DNA from: an uncultured Clostridium sp. | GTDB taxonomy: Bacteria; Bacillota; Clostridia; Peptostreptococcales; Peptostreptococcaceae | Assembly (NCBI GenBank): GCA_945931665.1 | Contig: CAMEPL010000012.1 | Location: 1 to 47,577 of the forward strand | DNA: 47,577 nt | Direction of reading: 5' to 3' | In this document: in pieces, positions 25,452 through 34,634 of the stretch | Layout: every line of letters starts with the position of its first letter | Numbering within the stretch: position 1 is the first letter of the stretch | Made by a program: the position numbers and the translations under genes | The notes under the pieces: model-generated | Database searches by the model: none | Told to the model about the DNA's origin: nothing | Seen by the model: the letters and a program-made list of their open reading frames with translations, nothing else

Positions 25452-27044
25452 TTAATCACTCCATTTCCCAAATAGTTTTTCTAAGAATGAACCTACACTC
25501 TTATTTGTATTGTTGTTAGTATTTTTATTAGACATATATTTTAAATTATAATTTATTACATCTAATCTATGAATATCTACAATTTGATTGTTTATTATAT
25601 TTTCAATGCAATTTACTCCAGCTGGTGTAAATATAATTATATCAAATCCAATTTTACTTAAAACAAGAAGTAAAAATACGATTTCTTTTGTAAACATATT
25701 CATTTTTTCTATATATATTATTAATTTAGGATTTATATCTGCATAATCAAAACTATTTATTAAATACACAAATCTTTCATTCATATTTAAAACGCTATAA
25801 AGTCCTTTTACTATATCATCTTTAGTAAGGCCTTCTATAAACATATCGCTTAAAATACTCTCTTCTACCTTGTCTAGTATTATCTCTTGCCATCTCAAGC
25901 TTAAACTTGAAATTGAAAAGCTCTTTTCTTTTATAATAGCTTTTTTATTTAACTTACCATTTTGCCCAATAAAAAACGATAAATTATATCCTTCTCTTGT
26001 AAATGGTTTTGAAAGAGCTCTTGTATTATCATCATATTGTATAAAATATGAGAAATCTTTTATTTGTAATTTATCAAGTAATGAATAATATTCATCTAAA
26101 TCCCTATAGACTCCATCTATTTTTGTAAAAAATACTGGTAAAGTAACTAACTCATCATCAAATTTAAATCCAGGTCTCAACTTTAAAGGCTCATTCCAGT
26201 ATATATTTACTTCATCTACTGTAGAACTAAGAAGTAATGATTTTATATTTCTATTTTGAAGCTGCCAAGGTTTTATAAAGCCAGAATCATTTAAAAGTTC
26301 ATCGCTTATCTTTCTAGATGCTTGTGCTCCTACAGTATATGCTTTTTTTATGCTTGATTTTTCTACTATTTCACCTTTTTGAACTCTATCATCAAAAGAA
26401 AGTCTTTCATTTACAATTTGATTGTTTTCTAATTCTATTTTGAATTTTTCAAGATTTATATTTGCAAATTCACTAAGTCCATTTGGATTTATATAAAGTA
26501 TATCAAATCCTGCAAAGTAAAGTATTAATAGAAAATAAAGCTCGTGCTTTTTTATATCCCCATAAAATACAACTTTTGGAGCATCTTTATAATCAATAAC
26601 TAAAGGATTTATATATATTCTTATCCAGCTCATTACTTTTATTATAAAATTGAATTTAACTCTATCATTATTAAAGTTTTTGTCTTCTTCTTTTAGAAGA
26701 ATGTCAAATCCTCTTTTTATCCTGTTGTTGATTTCTTCATATCTTACTAAGTCTATATCCAAGTCAAAAACACTTCCATTATATTTAGATACTTTGCTTT
26801 TTAAGTAAGATATTATATCAAAATCATCTGGATTCAGTATATTGCCTTTAAATAGACATATGTTTTTCTTCTTTTTTATTTCTCTATTTAAATTGTATAT
26901 TTCTGAATTATAAATATCTTCATTATCAATTCCTATATAAGATATAAAATAATTTTCATATCCTTTAGCTGATGTATAGTTACCCCTGTCCGATTGGCTG
27001 GAGAATATTTTACCAAATATATTTGATTTATTACCTAACTCCAT
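25452..27044 (-). CDS. YceG-family component of the Ter core operon
   Basis: 530 residues. The start is the ATG at 27044 with AAGGAGGATAAG directly before it; an in-frame ATG eight codons earlier has no ribosome site. The protein has two repeat-like halves, each with an INPLVIDYKDAPKVVFYGDIKKHELYFLLILYFAGFDILYINPNG-type pattern (for example the second ends DIIIFTPAG), which suggests an internal duplication of an alpha/beta glycosyltransferase-like or Rossmann-type unit. It corresponds to YceG of Bacillus subtilis yceCDEFGH. Function is unknown; cytoplasmic, no signal peptide. Confidence 0.82.
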   Translation of the reverse strand: MELGNKSNIFGKIFSSQSDRGNYTSAKGYENYFISYIGIDNEDIYNSEIYNLNREIKKKKNICLFKGNILNPDDFDIISYLKSKVSKYNGSVFDLDIDLVRYEEINNRIKRGFDILLKEEDKNFNNDRVKFNFIIKVMSWIRIYINPLVIDYKDAPKVVFYGDIKKHELYFLLILYFAGFDILYINPNGLSEFANINLEKFKIELENNQIVNERLSFDDRVQKGEIVEKSSIKKAYTVGAQASRKISDELLNDSGFIKPWQLQNRNIKSLLLSSTVDEVNIYWNEPLKLRPGFKFDDELVTLPVFFTKIDGVYRDLDEYYSLLDKLQIKDFSYFIQYDDNTRALSKPFTREGYNLSFFIGQNGKLNKKAIIKEKSFSISSLSLRWQEIILDKVEESILSDMFIEGLTKDDIVKGLYSVLNMNERFVYLINSFDYADINPKLIIYIEKMNMFTKEIVFLLLVLSKIGFDIIIFTPAGVNCIENIINNQIVDIHRLDVINYNLKYMSNKNTNNNTNKSVGSFLEKLFGKWSD

Positions 27045-27119
27045 CTTATCCTCCTTATAATCTGCCATTTATTATTTTAGCTACTTCATTTTTAATAAAA
27101 ACAAAGTAGCTAAAACTTA

Positions 27120-29888
27120 TTATGCCTCTACTTTTGGCATATTTTCATCATATTTATTTTCTTTTTTAAATAATCTAAATACAAATTTAACTGCTTCATC
27201 TACTATTATAACAGTAAATGATAGAGCTAATACTTTTCCCCATTCCATAACACTTAAAGGAACTGCATTGAAGAAATCTTTAAACACTTGTGTAAAGAAT
27301 ATTTGTGCTACTCCTGTAATTGCTATTATTTGTAACGCTAATTTATTTTTAGTTAAATTAGGTATTATACTGTCAAAGTTAAATTCTCTACAGTTAAATG
27401 CGTTGAATAATGCACTAAATGCAAATATACCAAACATTACTGTTTCGCCTTTTGCCTCAGAAACATTTAATATGTTAAATGAAGATTGTAACATAAGTAT
27501 TAATGTTATATAAAGAGCATTACCTATAATTGTGAATATCATAGATTTTGTAATTATACTTGCATTTCTATTTACTGGTTTTCTATCAAGTACATGGTTT
27601 CTAACTGGTTCAAGACCTAAAGCAAGTGCTGGAGGTCCATCCATTATTATATTAACCCATAGTAATTGTATAGTTGTAAAAGGCATTTCTTGGCCTGCTA
27701 CTTGTGAAATTATAGCAACTAAGAATGCTATGATATTAACTGTAAGCTGGAATTGTACGAATCTTTGGAAGTTGTCATAAATTCCTCTACCCCATTTAAT
27801 ACCACTTACTATTGTTGAGAATGAGTCATCTGTAAGTATTATATCAGCTGCATTTTTAGAAACTTCTGTTCCTGATATACCCATAGCTATACCTACATCA
27901 GCTTTTGATAATGCAGGTGCATCATTTATACCGTCTCCAGTTACTGCTACTACTTCACCATCAGCTTGTAGAGCTTGAACTATTCTCATTTTACTATCTG
28001 GTTTACTTCTTGCAACTATTGATATAGTTTTAATTTCTTCTTTTAATTCTTCATCAGTTAAAGTATCTATATATGATGCCTCTACAGCTCTCATATTATT
28101 TTTAAGAAGACCTAAATCTTCTCCTATTGCTCTAGCTGTGTTTATATTGTCTCCTGTAAGCATTTTTACAGCAACACCTGCATGATTTGCAGTTTCAACA
28201 GCTTCTTTAACATCTGGTCTAAGTGGATCTCTTATTCCAACAAACCCACCAAATACTAAACTTTGTTCACATTTTTCTATGCTTATTTCATCTTCTTCAA
28301 GTGCTAAGGCTGCTTCTTGTGACTCGTCATAAAGAGGCATTTCTTTATATGCAAACCCTAAAGCTCTCATAGATTTTTCTTGTAATTTCGCTATTTCAGA
28401 AATTATTTTTTCTTTTCTTTCTTTAGTAAGTTCTTTTATGCCATCTGGCTCTTGTACATATTTACAAAGTTCAAGGATTATCTCTGGAGCACCTTTTGTA
28501 AGTAATATGTATTTATTATTTTCACTTATTATAGTAGACATTCTCTTTAAGTTAGAAGAGAATTGATTTTGAGCTATTATTATAGCTTTGTTTCTCATTT
28601 TTCTATAATCAGTGTCTTTATTTCTAAGAAGTAGGGCACATTCTGTTGCACTACCTAAATATTTAGTTTCATCTTCATTTACTTCTATATCTGCTGTAGA
28701 GTTTATTGTACAGTTTTCTAAGAAGTAACTGTTAGATTCTATTTTGTCTTCTACATATCTACCATCTATGTAAGCAACTTCTACAGTCATTCTATTTTGA
28801 GTTAATGTACCAGTTTTATCTGAACATATAACTGAAACTGAGCCTATTGTCTCACAAGCTTCTTTTTTAGTAACTAAGGCATTTATTTTTGCCATCTTTT
28901 GCATTGTTATTGCAAGAGTCATATTTATCATAGTTGGAAGACCTTCTGGTACTGCAGCAACTATTAAAGCTACACAAACTGTAAATGCTGTTTTAACTTC
29001 ATCTATAGAATCTAAAAATGCAAATACGTTTGATGTATCTACTTTAAGTCCATTTAACACCATTTTTACTACCATAAATATAAATAGTAAACCAGCTATT
29101 GCACTTGAAACTTTGGCTATCATGCCTCCTAAGTTTCCAAGTTTTATTTGAAGTGGTGTTTCTTCTTCATCACTTGACAGATGTCTTGCTATATCTCCCA
29201 TTTGAGTATTATCCCCTATAGAAGTTACAACCATCATACCTGTACCATAAGCAACAAGTGTACCACCAAACACCATATTTATTTGTTTTGCTGGTATTGG
29301 CTCAAGTTCTTTAATGCCATCTTTAGTTTCTACTTTTTCCATGCCAATAATAGCATCACATTTTTTAGATACATCATCAGATTCACCTGTTAACATATCC
29401 TCTCTTACTTTTAAATTGATGCTTTTTATAAGTCTACCATCTGCTGGAATCATGTCCCCTGTTTCAATAAATACTATATCTCCAGGAACTAATTCTGATT
29501 TTGAAACTTGTTCTACTTGGCCATTTCGAAGCACCTTAACTTCTATATTTTCAGTTAGTTTTGATAATGCTTCTGCTGCTTTTTTAGAACGTCCCTCAGT
29601 TATCATACCTATCGCTATACCTATTGCTATAGCACAAACTATACCTATAGCATCGTGGAACTCTCCAATAATAGCACTTATTATAGCTGCTATTATAAGT
29701 ATAACTATCATCGGCTCTGATAGCGCATCTTTTAAATCATCCCAAAAGCTACCTTCTTCTACTGGTGTGAATTCATTTAGGCCGTATTTTTCTCTCCTTG
29801 ATTTTACATCTTGAGAAGAAAGACCTCTATCCCTATTTACACCGAGCTCTTTTAGTACATCTTCTTTACTTTCACTATAAAATTTCAT
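27120..29888 (-). CDS. PMCA-type calcium-translocating P-type ATPase
   Basis: 922 residues, full length for a P2-type ATPase. Motifs in order: TGES (167-170, actuator), VPEGLP (313-318, helix M4 cation site), DKTGTLT (phosphorylated Asp357), TKGAPE (nucleotide site), MLTGDN and VTGDGINDAPAL (hinge), and NIIMDGPPALALGLEP in M6. These residues fit Ca2+ (possibly Mn2+) export. The ATG has GGAGTG upstream and lies 2 bases after the third TerD gene, so it is firmly inside the Ter operon, where Bacillus has the TerC membrane protein. It would be the membrane-transport partner of the calcium-binding TerD proteins. Confidence 0.93.
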   Translation of the reverse strand: MKFYSESKEDVLKELGVNRDRGLSSQDVKSRREKYGLNEFTPVEEGSFWDDLKDALSEPMIVILIIAAIISAIIGEFHDAIGIVCAIAIGIAIGMITEGRSKKAAEALSKLTENIEVKVLRNGQVEQVSKSELVPGDIVFIETGDMIPADGRLIKSINLKVREDMLTGESDDVSKKCDAIIGMEKVETKDGIKELEPIPAKQINMVFGGTLVAYGTGMMVVTSIGDNTQMGDIARHLSSDEEETPLQIKLGNLGGMIAKVSSAIAGLLFIFMVVKMVLNGLKVDTSNVFAFLDSIDEVKTAFTVCVALIVAAVPEGLPTMINMTLAITMQKMAKINALVTKKEACETIGSVSVICSDKTGTLTQNRMTVEVAYIDGRYVEDKIESNSYFLENCTINSTADIEVNEDETKYLGSATECALLLRNKDTDYRKMRNKAIIIAQNQFSSNLKRMSTIISENNKYILLTKGAPEIILELCKYVQEPDGIKELTKERKEKIISEIAKLQEKSMRALGFAYKEMPLYDESQEAALALEEDEISIEKCEQSLVFGGFVGIRDPLRPDVKEAVETANHAGVAVKMLTGDNINTARAIGEDLGLLKNNMRAVEASYIDTLTDEELKEEIKTISIVARSKPDSKMRIVQALQADGEVVAVTGDGINDAPALSKADVGIAMGISGTEVSKNAADIILTDDSFSTIVSGIKWGRGIYDNFQRFVQFQLTVNIIAFLVAIISQVAGQEMPFTTIQLLWVNIIMDGPPALALGLEPVRNHVLDRKPVNRNASIITKSMIFTIIGNALYITLILMLQSSFNILNVSEAKGETVMFGIFAFSALFNAFNCREFNFDSIIPNLTKNKLALQIIAITGVAQIFFTQVFKDFFNAVPLSVMEWGKVLALSFTVIIVDEAVKFVFRLFKKENKYDENMPKVEA

Positions 29889-29890
29889 TT

Positions 29891-30502
29891 TTACACTCCG
29901 TATGCTTTTCTTTCAAGATTTCTTTTCATATCATTTAATCCTGTGTCATTTGTTCCTTCTCCTATTGCAGAGAATTTCCAAGTTTTATTGTATCTATATA
30001 TAAGCCCTACTATTAATGCTGTTTTTCCACTGTAATCATCAGATAAGTTATATCTAGCGATTTCTGTGTTAGTTTTAGCATCAGCCATTCTTATATATGC
30101 ATTTTTAATCATACCAAAATTTTGCTTTCTTCTGACACAGTCATATATATTTACGACAAATAGTAATTTGTCAACTTGAGCAGGTATTTTATCTAAGTCA
30201 ACTAAAATTACCTCATCATCACCTGCTCCTTCTCCAGTTAAGTTATCGCCTGTATGTATTATAGAATCATTTTTTGTTCTTAAATTACCAAAGTAAATTA
30301 AGTCGACTGGTGTGCTATCTTCATTTAATAAAAATACAGATGCATCGCAGTCTATATCAGCTTGTCCTGAACCAAATAGAGCTTTTAAAAAACCTCCACC
30401 TTGTTCAACTGGATCCCAGCCTAATCCTACTCTTATTGCACTTAACCCTGGATTAGATTTTTTTAAATCGATTTTTTGTCCTTTTTTAAGATTTATTGCC
30501 AT
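29891..30502 (-). CDS. TerD-family protein, divergent third copy
   Basis: 203 residues. The TerD start MAINLKKGQKIDLKKSNPGLSAIRVGLGW is clear. It then has an insertion (GGGFLKALFGSGQ) before the DIDCDASVFLL strand that is DFDLD in the other copies. The calcium-binding loop TGEGAGDDE and the RRKQNFG block are kept. The C-terminus ends RNLERKAYGV instead of the [10 protein letters not shown] of the other two. GGAGGAG precedes the start. It is the copy adjacent to the Ca2+ ATPase. TerD proteins bind Ca2+ and act in metal, phage and oxidant stress; the detailed mechanism is unknown. Confidence 0.9.
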   Translation of the reverse strand: MAINLKKGQKIDLKKSNPGLSAIRVGLGWDPVEQGGGFLKALFGSGQADIDCDASVFLLNEDSTPVDLIYFGNLRTKNDSIIHTGDNLTGEGAGDDEVILVDLDKIPAQVDKLLFVVNIYDCVRRKQNFGMIKNAYIRMADAKTNTEIARYNLSDDYSGKTALIVGLIYRYNKTWKFSAIGEGTNDTGLNDMKRNLERKAYGV

Positions 30503-30525
30503 AATACTCCTCCATAGAATTTGTT

Positions 30526-31104
30526 TTATACGTTTAATCCGTAATTTTTACAAAGAGCTTCAAGTCCACCTTCAAATCCTGAGCCCACTGCAGAGAATTT
30601 CCATTCTCCATTATTTTTATATATTTCACAAACAACTACTGCAGTTTCTATAGAGAAATCTTCACCTAAATCATATCTAAGTAATTCTTCATCATTGTCT
30701 GAATTTAAAAGTCTTACATATGAATTATTTACTTGTCCAAAGTTTTGTCTTCTTTCTTTAGCTTCATATATAGTAACTGTTACTGCTATTTTGTCTACAG
30801 TGTCTGGCATTTTTGAAAAATCTACTAATATTTCTTCGTCATCACCATCGCCATCACCAGTTCTATTATCACCTAGATGTTCTACAGCGCCTGATGGATG
30901 TTTTAAATTGTTATAGAATATAAAATCTTCGTCATGTTCTACTTTTCCGCTTTTGCCTACCATAAATAAGCTTACATCTAAGTCGAAGTCACTTCCTCCA
31001 TCAAACATATTAGTATCCCAACCTAATCCTAATTTAATATGTTTAAGTCCTGGATTTCCTTTAGTTAAGTTAATCTTTTGTCCTTTTTTTAATTGAATTG
31101 GCAT
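30526..31104 (-). CDS. TerD/TerE-family calcium-binding stress protein
   Basis: 192 residues, standard TerD length. [17 protein letters not shown] opens the fold, [12 protein letters not shown] gives acidic side chains, and [11 protein letters not shown] plus [15 protein letters not shown] form the second half and calcium sites. It is closely similar to the upstream copy over its entire length, which points to a tandem duplication. GGGGGAA precedes the ATG; 23 bases separate it from the next gene in the operon. Cytoplasmic, no signal peptide. Confidence 0.93.
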   Translation of the reverse strand: MPIQLKKGQKINLTKGNPGLKHIKLGLGWDTNMFDGGSDFDLDVSLFMVGKSGKVEHDEDFIFYNNLKHPSGAVEHLGDNRTGDGDGDDEEILVDFSKMPDTVDKIAVTVTIYEAKERRQNFGQVNNSYVRLLNSDNDEELLRYDLGEDFSIETAVVVCEIYKNNGEWKFSAVGSGFEGGLEALCKNYGLNV

Positions 31105-31128
31105 TTTTATTCCCCCAAAAAATTATTT

Positions 31129-31707
31129 TTATACATTCACTCCAAAATTTTTACAAAGTGCTTCAAGCCCACCTTCAAATCCTGAACCTAATGCGTTAAA
31201 TTTCCATTCGCCATTATGTCTATATATTTCGCATACTACTATTGCAGTTTCTATAGAAAAATCTTCGCCTAATTCATAATTTAGAAGCTCTTGGTTATTG
31301 TCTGTATTTACTACTCTTACATAAGAATTGTTAACTTGTCCAAAGTTTTGTCTTCTTTCTTGTGCTTCATGTATAGTTACAGTAAAAGCAATTTTGTTTA
31401 CATTTTGTGGCACTAAACTTAAATCCAGCTTTATTTGCTCGTCATCACCATCGCCTTTTCCAGTTAAATTATCTCCTAAATGTTCAACGGCACCTGATGA
31501 ATGCTTTAAATTATTGTAGAAAATAAAATCAGAGTCACTATTGACTTTGTCGTTTTCTCCCAATAAAAATGCTGCTGAATCTAGGTCAAAATCAAACCCT
31601 CCGTCGTATTTATTAGTATCCCATCCTAGTCCTACAACTATATTTTTAAGACCTGGGTTTCCTTTAGTTAAACTAACTTTTTGACCTTTTGATAATGTAA
31701 TCGCCAT
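31129..31707 (-). CDS. TerD/TerE-family calcium-binding stress protein, first gene of the Ter operon
   Basis: 192 residues with the TerD pattern: [43 protein letters not shown] and [22 protein letters not shown] is its ribosome site. It heads the operon TerD-TerD-TerD-Ca2+ ATPase-YceG-TelA. An extended -10 element lies about 55 bases upstream. The gene for a secreted SOD-like protein is transcribed away from it. Duplicate of the next gene, with which it shares both length and C-terminal [15 protein letters not shown]. Confidence 0.93.
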   Translation of the reverse strand: MAITLSKGQKVSLTKGNPGLKNIVVGLGWDTNKYDGGFDFDLDSAAFLLGENDKVNSDSDFIFYNNLKHSSGAVEHLGDNLTGKGDGDDEQIKLDLSLVPQNVNKIAFTVTIHEAQERRQNFGQVNNSYVRVVNTDNNQELLNYELGEDFSIETAIVVCEIYRHNGEWKFNALGSGFEGGLEALCKNFGVNV

Positions 31708-31759
31708 TGTTATCTCTCCTTTTTTAATTTTTGTTAAATATACTACCCTATTAAATACT

Positions 31760-31768
31760 ATTATATCA
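31760..31768 (-). promoter_or_regulatory. Extended -10 promoter element of the Ter core operon
   Basis: TGATATAAT on the minus strand, a TGN-TATAAT extended -10. The -35 region is weak. No convincing general-stress (GTTT-N13-GGGTA) site was found, although a GGGTA lies nearby. Confidence 0.5.
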
Positions 31769-31900
31769 TTTTTTACATCATATAGGAAATATTATTAACT
31801 TGTCTCATCTTATTATTTATCACATTTAAGCTCATCTATTTCAAATCAATTTATAATACTTTTTTCTATTTTGTAACATAATATAAGCGAGGTGATTATA

Positions 31901-32572
31901 ATGAGAAATTTAATTTTATTTTTATTAATTTTTATATTAAATACTAATATCTATATCGATTATTCATATGGACTAGAATCATTTAACCTAAGTCCTATTG
32001 AGCTAGATTATAATTTTTATGATTTAAATAATTTTATTAGTACCGATACTCTTAAATATTCATACTGTCAGTATAGAGCATATTTAGAGAATTTAAACTA
32101 TGAGTTAAAAGACAATAGAGAATTTAAAAATGCCTCTTTAGAAGATATTTTAACTAACTTAGATTCTATACCTAACGATATAGCTTTAAAAGTCAAAATG
32201 AATGCTTCACATGCTCTAAATTACGAATATTTTTTTAAAAGTTTATCTCCTGAAAAAACATTTATTAAAGGAAATCTTTTAAAAGAAATAAACAAATCAT
32301 TTTCATCTTTTGACAATTTTAAATCTGAGTTTAAAAAACTTGCATTAGATTCAAAGGCAACTTGGATTTTTTTAGCTAAAAATTCTCAAGATAAATTGTA
32401 TTTAACTACATCAAAAGAAATTTCTTGTCCAATTATTTATAAACATCAAATTGTACTATGTCTAAATATAGATGAAGAACTCTATTCAAATAAAAGTAAA
32501 CTTGTCGATAATTTCTTTAGCTTTGTAAACTGGCAAGAAGCTAATAAAAATTTTAATAAAAAAAATAAATAA
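31901..32572 (+). CDS. Secreted superoxide-dismutase-fold protein with lost metal ligands
   Basis: 223 residues: signal peptide (about 1-24), then an Fe/Mn SOD fold. Aligning to family landmarks, LSPIELDYNFYDL matches the usual N-terminal LPPLPYDYDAL, AYLENLN matches AYVDNLN, LTNLDSIPNDI matches the helix before the second ligand, SFSSFDNFKSEFKKLA and NFFSFVNWQEANKNF match the C-terminal domain. The four metal ligands of the family, His, His, Asp, His, fall on Tyr53, Tyr108, Asn189 and Glu193. The second-sphere Tyr (Tyr61) and Trp residues are kept. It is thus probably not a dismutase. The ATG at 31901 has GCGAGGTG upstream. It is divergent from the Ter operon and ends at its own terminator. 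Confidence 0.8.
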   Translation: MRNLILFLLIFILNTNIYIDYSYGLESFNLSPIELDYNFYDLNNFISTDTLKYSYCQYRAYLENLNYELKDNREFKNASLEDILTNLDSIPNDIALKVKMNASHALNYEYFFKSLSPEKTFIKGNLLKEINKSFSSFDNFKSEFKKLALDSKATWIFLAKNSQDKLYLTTSKEISCPIIYKHQIVLCLNIDEELYSNKSKLVDNFFSFVNWQEANKNFNKKNK

Positions 32573-32583
32573 TTAAATAAAAT

Positions 32584-32613
32584 TAGAGGTTAAAATCTAA
32601 CCTCTAGTTGTTT
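32584..32613 (+). terminator. Terminator after the SOD-like gene
   Basis: TAGAGGTTA/TAACCTCTA stem, 5-base loop, then GTTGTTTTT. Confidence 0.75.
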
Positions 32614-32634
32614 TTCATTGTTTATTATATAGTT

Positions 32635-33279
32635 TTATCTAATTTTTTTATTTGCTTCTATATAGTCTTCATCTTCTTGTCCTTCTTTTTCTTTATGAGA
32701 TACCTTTTCTTCTATATAATCTAAATCTTTATTTAATTTATCTCCTAATTTCCATGCTGCAAATACAACTATACAGAATCCGATAATTTTTATTGGACTT
32801 GTAATAAAGCCGTATATATCTTGGCCTATATAGCTTAAAACTAAAAACATTATAAATTTCCCTGATAGTACTGCTGAAATAAATGTAGTTTTATGTCTCT
32901 TGCTTATGGCAGAAGCAATCGTTATTACACAAGCAGGTAAGAATGGACATGCATATGCTATAAACAATAGTTTAAATCCTTTTTTTTCTATCCATAAAAT
33001 AGCTTTTTGTATTTTATCATTTTTAATTTTATCTAGTATTTTACTGTTTTCACTTATTTTATAAATTAGCGAAAATAAACATACAGTTCCAGTCACAGAA
33101 CCTAACCATGATATTAAAAAACCTTTTAACATCCCAAATAATGCTGCATTAGCAGTTATTAATGCAACTAAAGGTAGCATAGGTATAAAACTCTCTATAA
33201 ATGTGCTAAAAAATCCTACACATAATGAAAGTACCCAATAATCTTTAACTATGTTTTGTAAAGCTTCTATATATTCCAT
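32635..33279 (-). CDS. VTT-domain (TVP38/TMEM64-type) membrane protein
   Basis: 214 residues with four to six membrane segments. The VTT core is recognisable: FIESFIPMLPLVALITANAALFG with the re-entrant Pro-rich loop and a later Ala-Cys-PFLPACVI. The C-terminus is a charged, soluble tail (HKEKEGQEDEDYIEANKKIR). Family members act on membrane lipid handling (DedA-like scramblase/flippase), so a role in envelope homeostasis is plausible but not shown. It stands alone between two terminators. The final tail is unusually acidic. Confidence 0.8.
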   Translation of the reverse strand: MEYIEALQNIVKDYWVLSLCVGFFSTFIESFIPMLPLVALITANAALFGMLKGFLISWLGSVTGTVCLFSLIYKISENSKILDKIKNDKIQKAILWIEKKGFKLLFIAYACPFLPACVITIASAISKRHKTTFISAVLSGKFIMFLVLSYIGQDIYGFITSPIKIIGFCIVVFAAWKLGDKLNKDLDYIEEKVSHKEKEGQEDEDYIEANKKIR

Positions 33280-33514
33280 AATATCTTTCTCCTTAGTTTT
33301 AAATACTATAAAACTGTTATTTCAAAGAGATTTATCTTTATTTTAACCACTTATTTATTTTATATTTTAAATCTCTTATAAATATGCTCCTTTTAGAATT
33401 GAATAATTATCTTATAATATGATTATAACCTATTTAATACTATTTTTTATTTAATTATTCTTACATTTTGATAACAATTATGTAAGAATATATTTAAGAA
33501 ACTTGTAATAAACA

Positions 33515-33558
33515 AAAAAAGAGTTAAAAATATATTTGAATATTTTTAACTCTTTTTT
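33515..33558. terminator. Terminator after the MscS gene
   Basis: AAAAAAGAGTTAAAAATAT pairs with ATATTTTTAACTCTTTTTT, with runs on both strands; it abuts the stop codon of the mscS-like gene. Confidence 0.85.
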
Positions 33559-33559
33559 A

Positions 33560-34423
33560 TTATTGTTGTTGTTTAAAATGTAAATCCATTTGTGGATATG
33601 GTATATCTATACCTTCTTCATCAAATCTAGTCTTAACTGTTTCTAATAAATCAAAGTATACTGGCCAATAATCTGAATTTTTAACCCAAACTCTAACTGC
33701 AAAATCTAAAGAACTCGCATTATGTTGAACAAGTCCTATAAATGGCTCTGGTTTAGATAAAATAAGTTTATGATTGTCCACTATTTCTTTTAATACACTT
33801 CTAACTTTTAATAAGTCTGAATCATATGCAACTGAGAATACTAAATCGACTCTTCTAGTTTCTTTCGCTGAGTAGTTTATTAGACTGCCATTAGACAATG
33901 TACCATTTGGTATCATAACTAATTTATTATCTATAGTTGCTAAATTAGTATAAAACACACCTATTTGCTCTACAGTACCTTCAAATCCAGATGCCTGTAT
34001 ATAATCTCCTACTTTAAATGGTCTTAAGAAAAGAATTATAAATCCTCCGGCAAAGTTTGATAAACTACCTTGAAGTGCTAAACCTACAGCAACCCCTGCA
34101 GAAGCTAATATTGCCGCTAAACCTGTAAGTTTAATATCCCAATATCCACCTACTATAATTAACAATAGAATACATTTTAAAGATATATTAATACATGATT
34201 TTAAAAACTTAACTATTGTCACGTCTACAGATTTAAGTTCTGCAAATTTTAAAAATCTCTTAGATATATTGTTTATTATTTTAAATCCAATAGTTATTAC
34301 AAGAACACCTATTATAAGTCTAACACCCATATTTATACCGTCATCTAATATCCAGTTTGACAGTCTTTTCATGAATGTTGCAAAAGATAGATGATCAAAA
34401 TCCATATTCGAAATTTCTTCCAC
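33560..34423 (-). CDS. Small-conductance mechanosensitive channel (MscS family)
   Basis: 287 residues. Three N-terminal membrane helices end with the pore-lining TM3: GLAAILASAGVAVGLALQGSLSNFAGGF, whose Gly/Ala packing and following FLRPFKVGDYIQ are typical of MscS. The beta domain (GFEGTVEQIGVFYTNLATIDNKLVMIPNGTLSNGSLINYS) and the alpha/beta cage end follow. The start is GTG at 34423 with GAGGAGG seven bases upstream. It opens on hypo-osmotic shock and releases solutes. Single gene. Confidence 0.93.
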   Translation of the reverse strand: MEEISNMDFDHLSFATFMKRLSNWILDDGINMGVRLIIGVLVITIGFKIINNISKRFLKFAELKSVDVTIVKFLKSCINISLKCILLLIIVGGYWDIKLTGLAAILASAGVAVGLALQGSLSNFAGGFIILFLRPFKVGDYIQASGFEGTVEQIGVFYTNLATIDNKLVMIPNGTLSNGSLINYSAKETRRVDLVFSVAYDSDLLKVRSVLKEIVDNHKLILSKPEPFIGLVQHNASSLDFAVRVWVKNSDYWPVYFDLLETVKTRFDEEGIDIPYPQMDLHFKQQQ

Positions 34424-34634
34424 TATACTTCCTCCTCAATATTTTTATCTTATATATAATATCATATTTTTTTAAGTATTGTAGATATATATTATAAAAA
34501 ATATGATGTTATATATAATTTTTTATAATTATAAGTTTATTTTACATTTCTTACCTTTGATTTTTAGCAATATTTGAGTTATTATTTAATCAGCATTAGA
34601 TTTCATATATTATATACATCAGGGGGGAATAAGA

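Noticed and set aside
29314..29814. A 166-codon open frame antisense to the Ca2+ ATPase gene
   Set aside because: It lies completely inside the conserved ATPase coding region, has no ribosome site and its composition is that of an antisense shadow.
31708..31800. General-stress sigma promoter (GTTT-N13-GGGTA) for the Ter operon
   Set aside because: A GGGTA is present but has no matching -35 at the right distance; an extended -10 vegetative site is a better fit.
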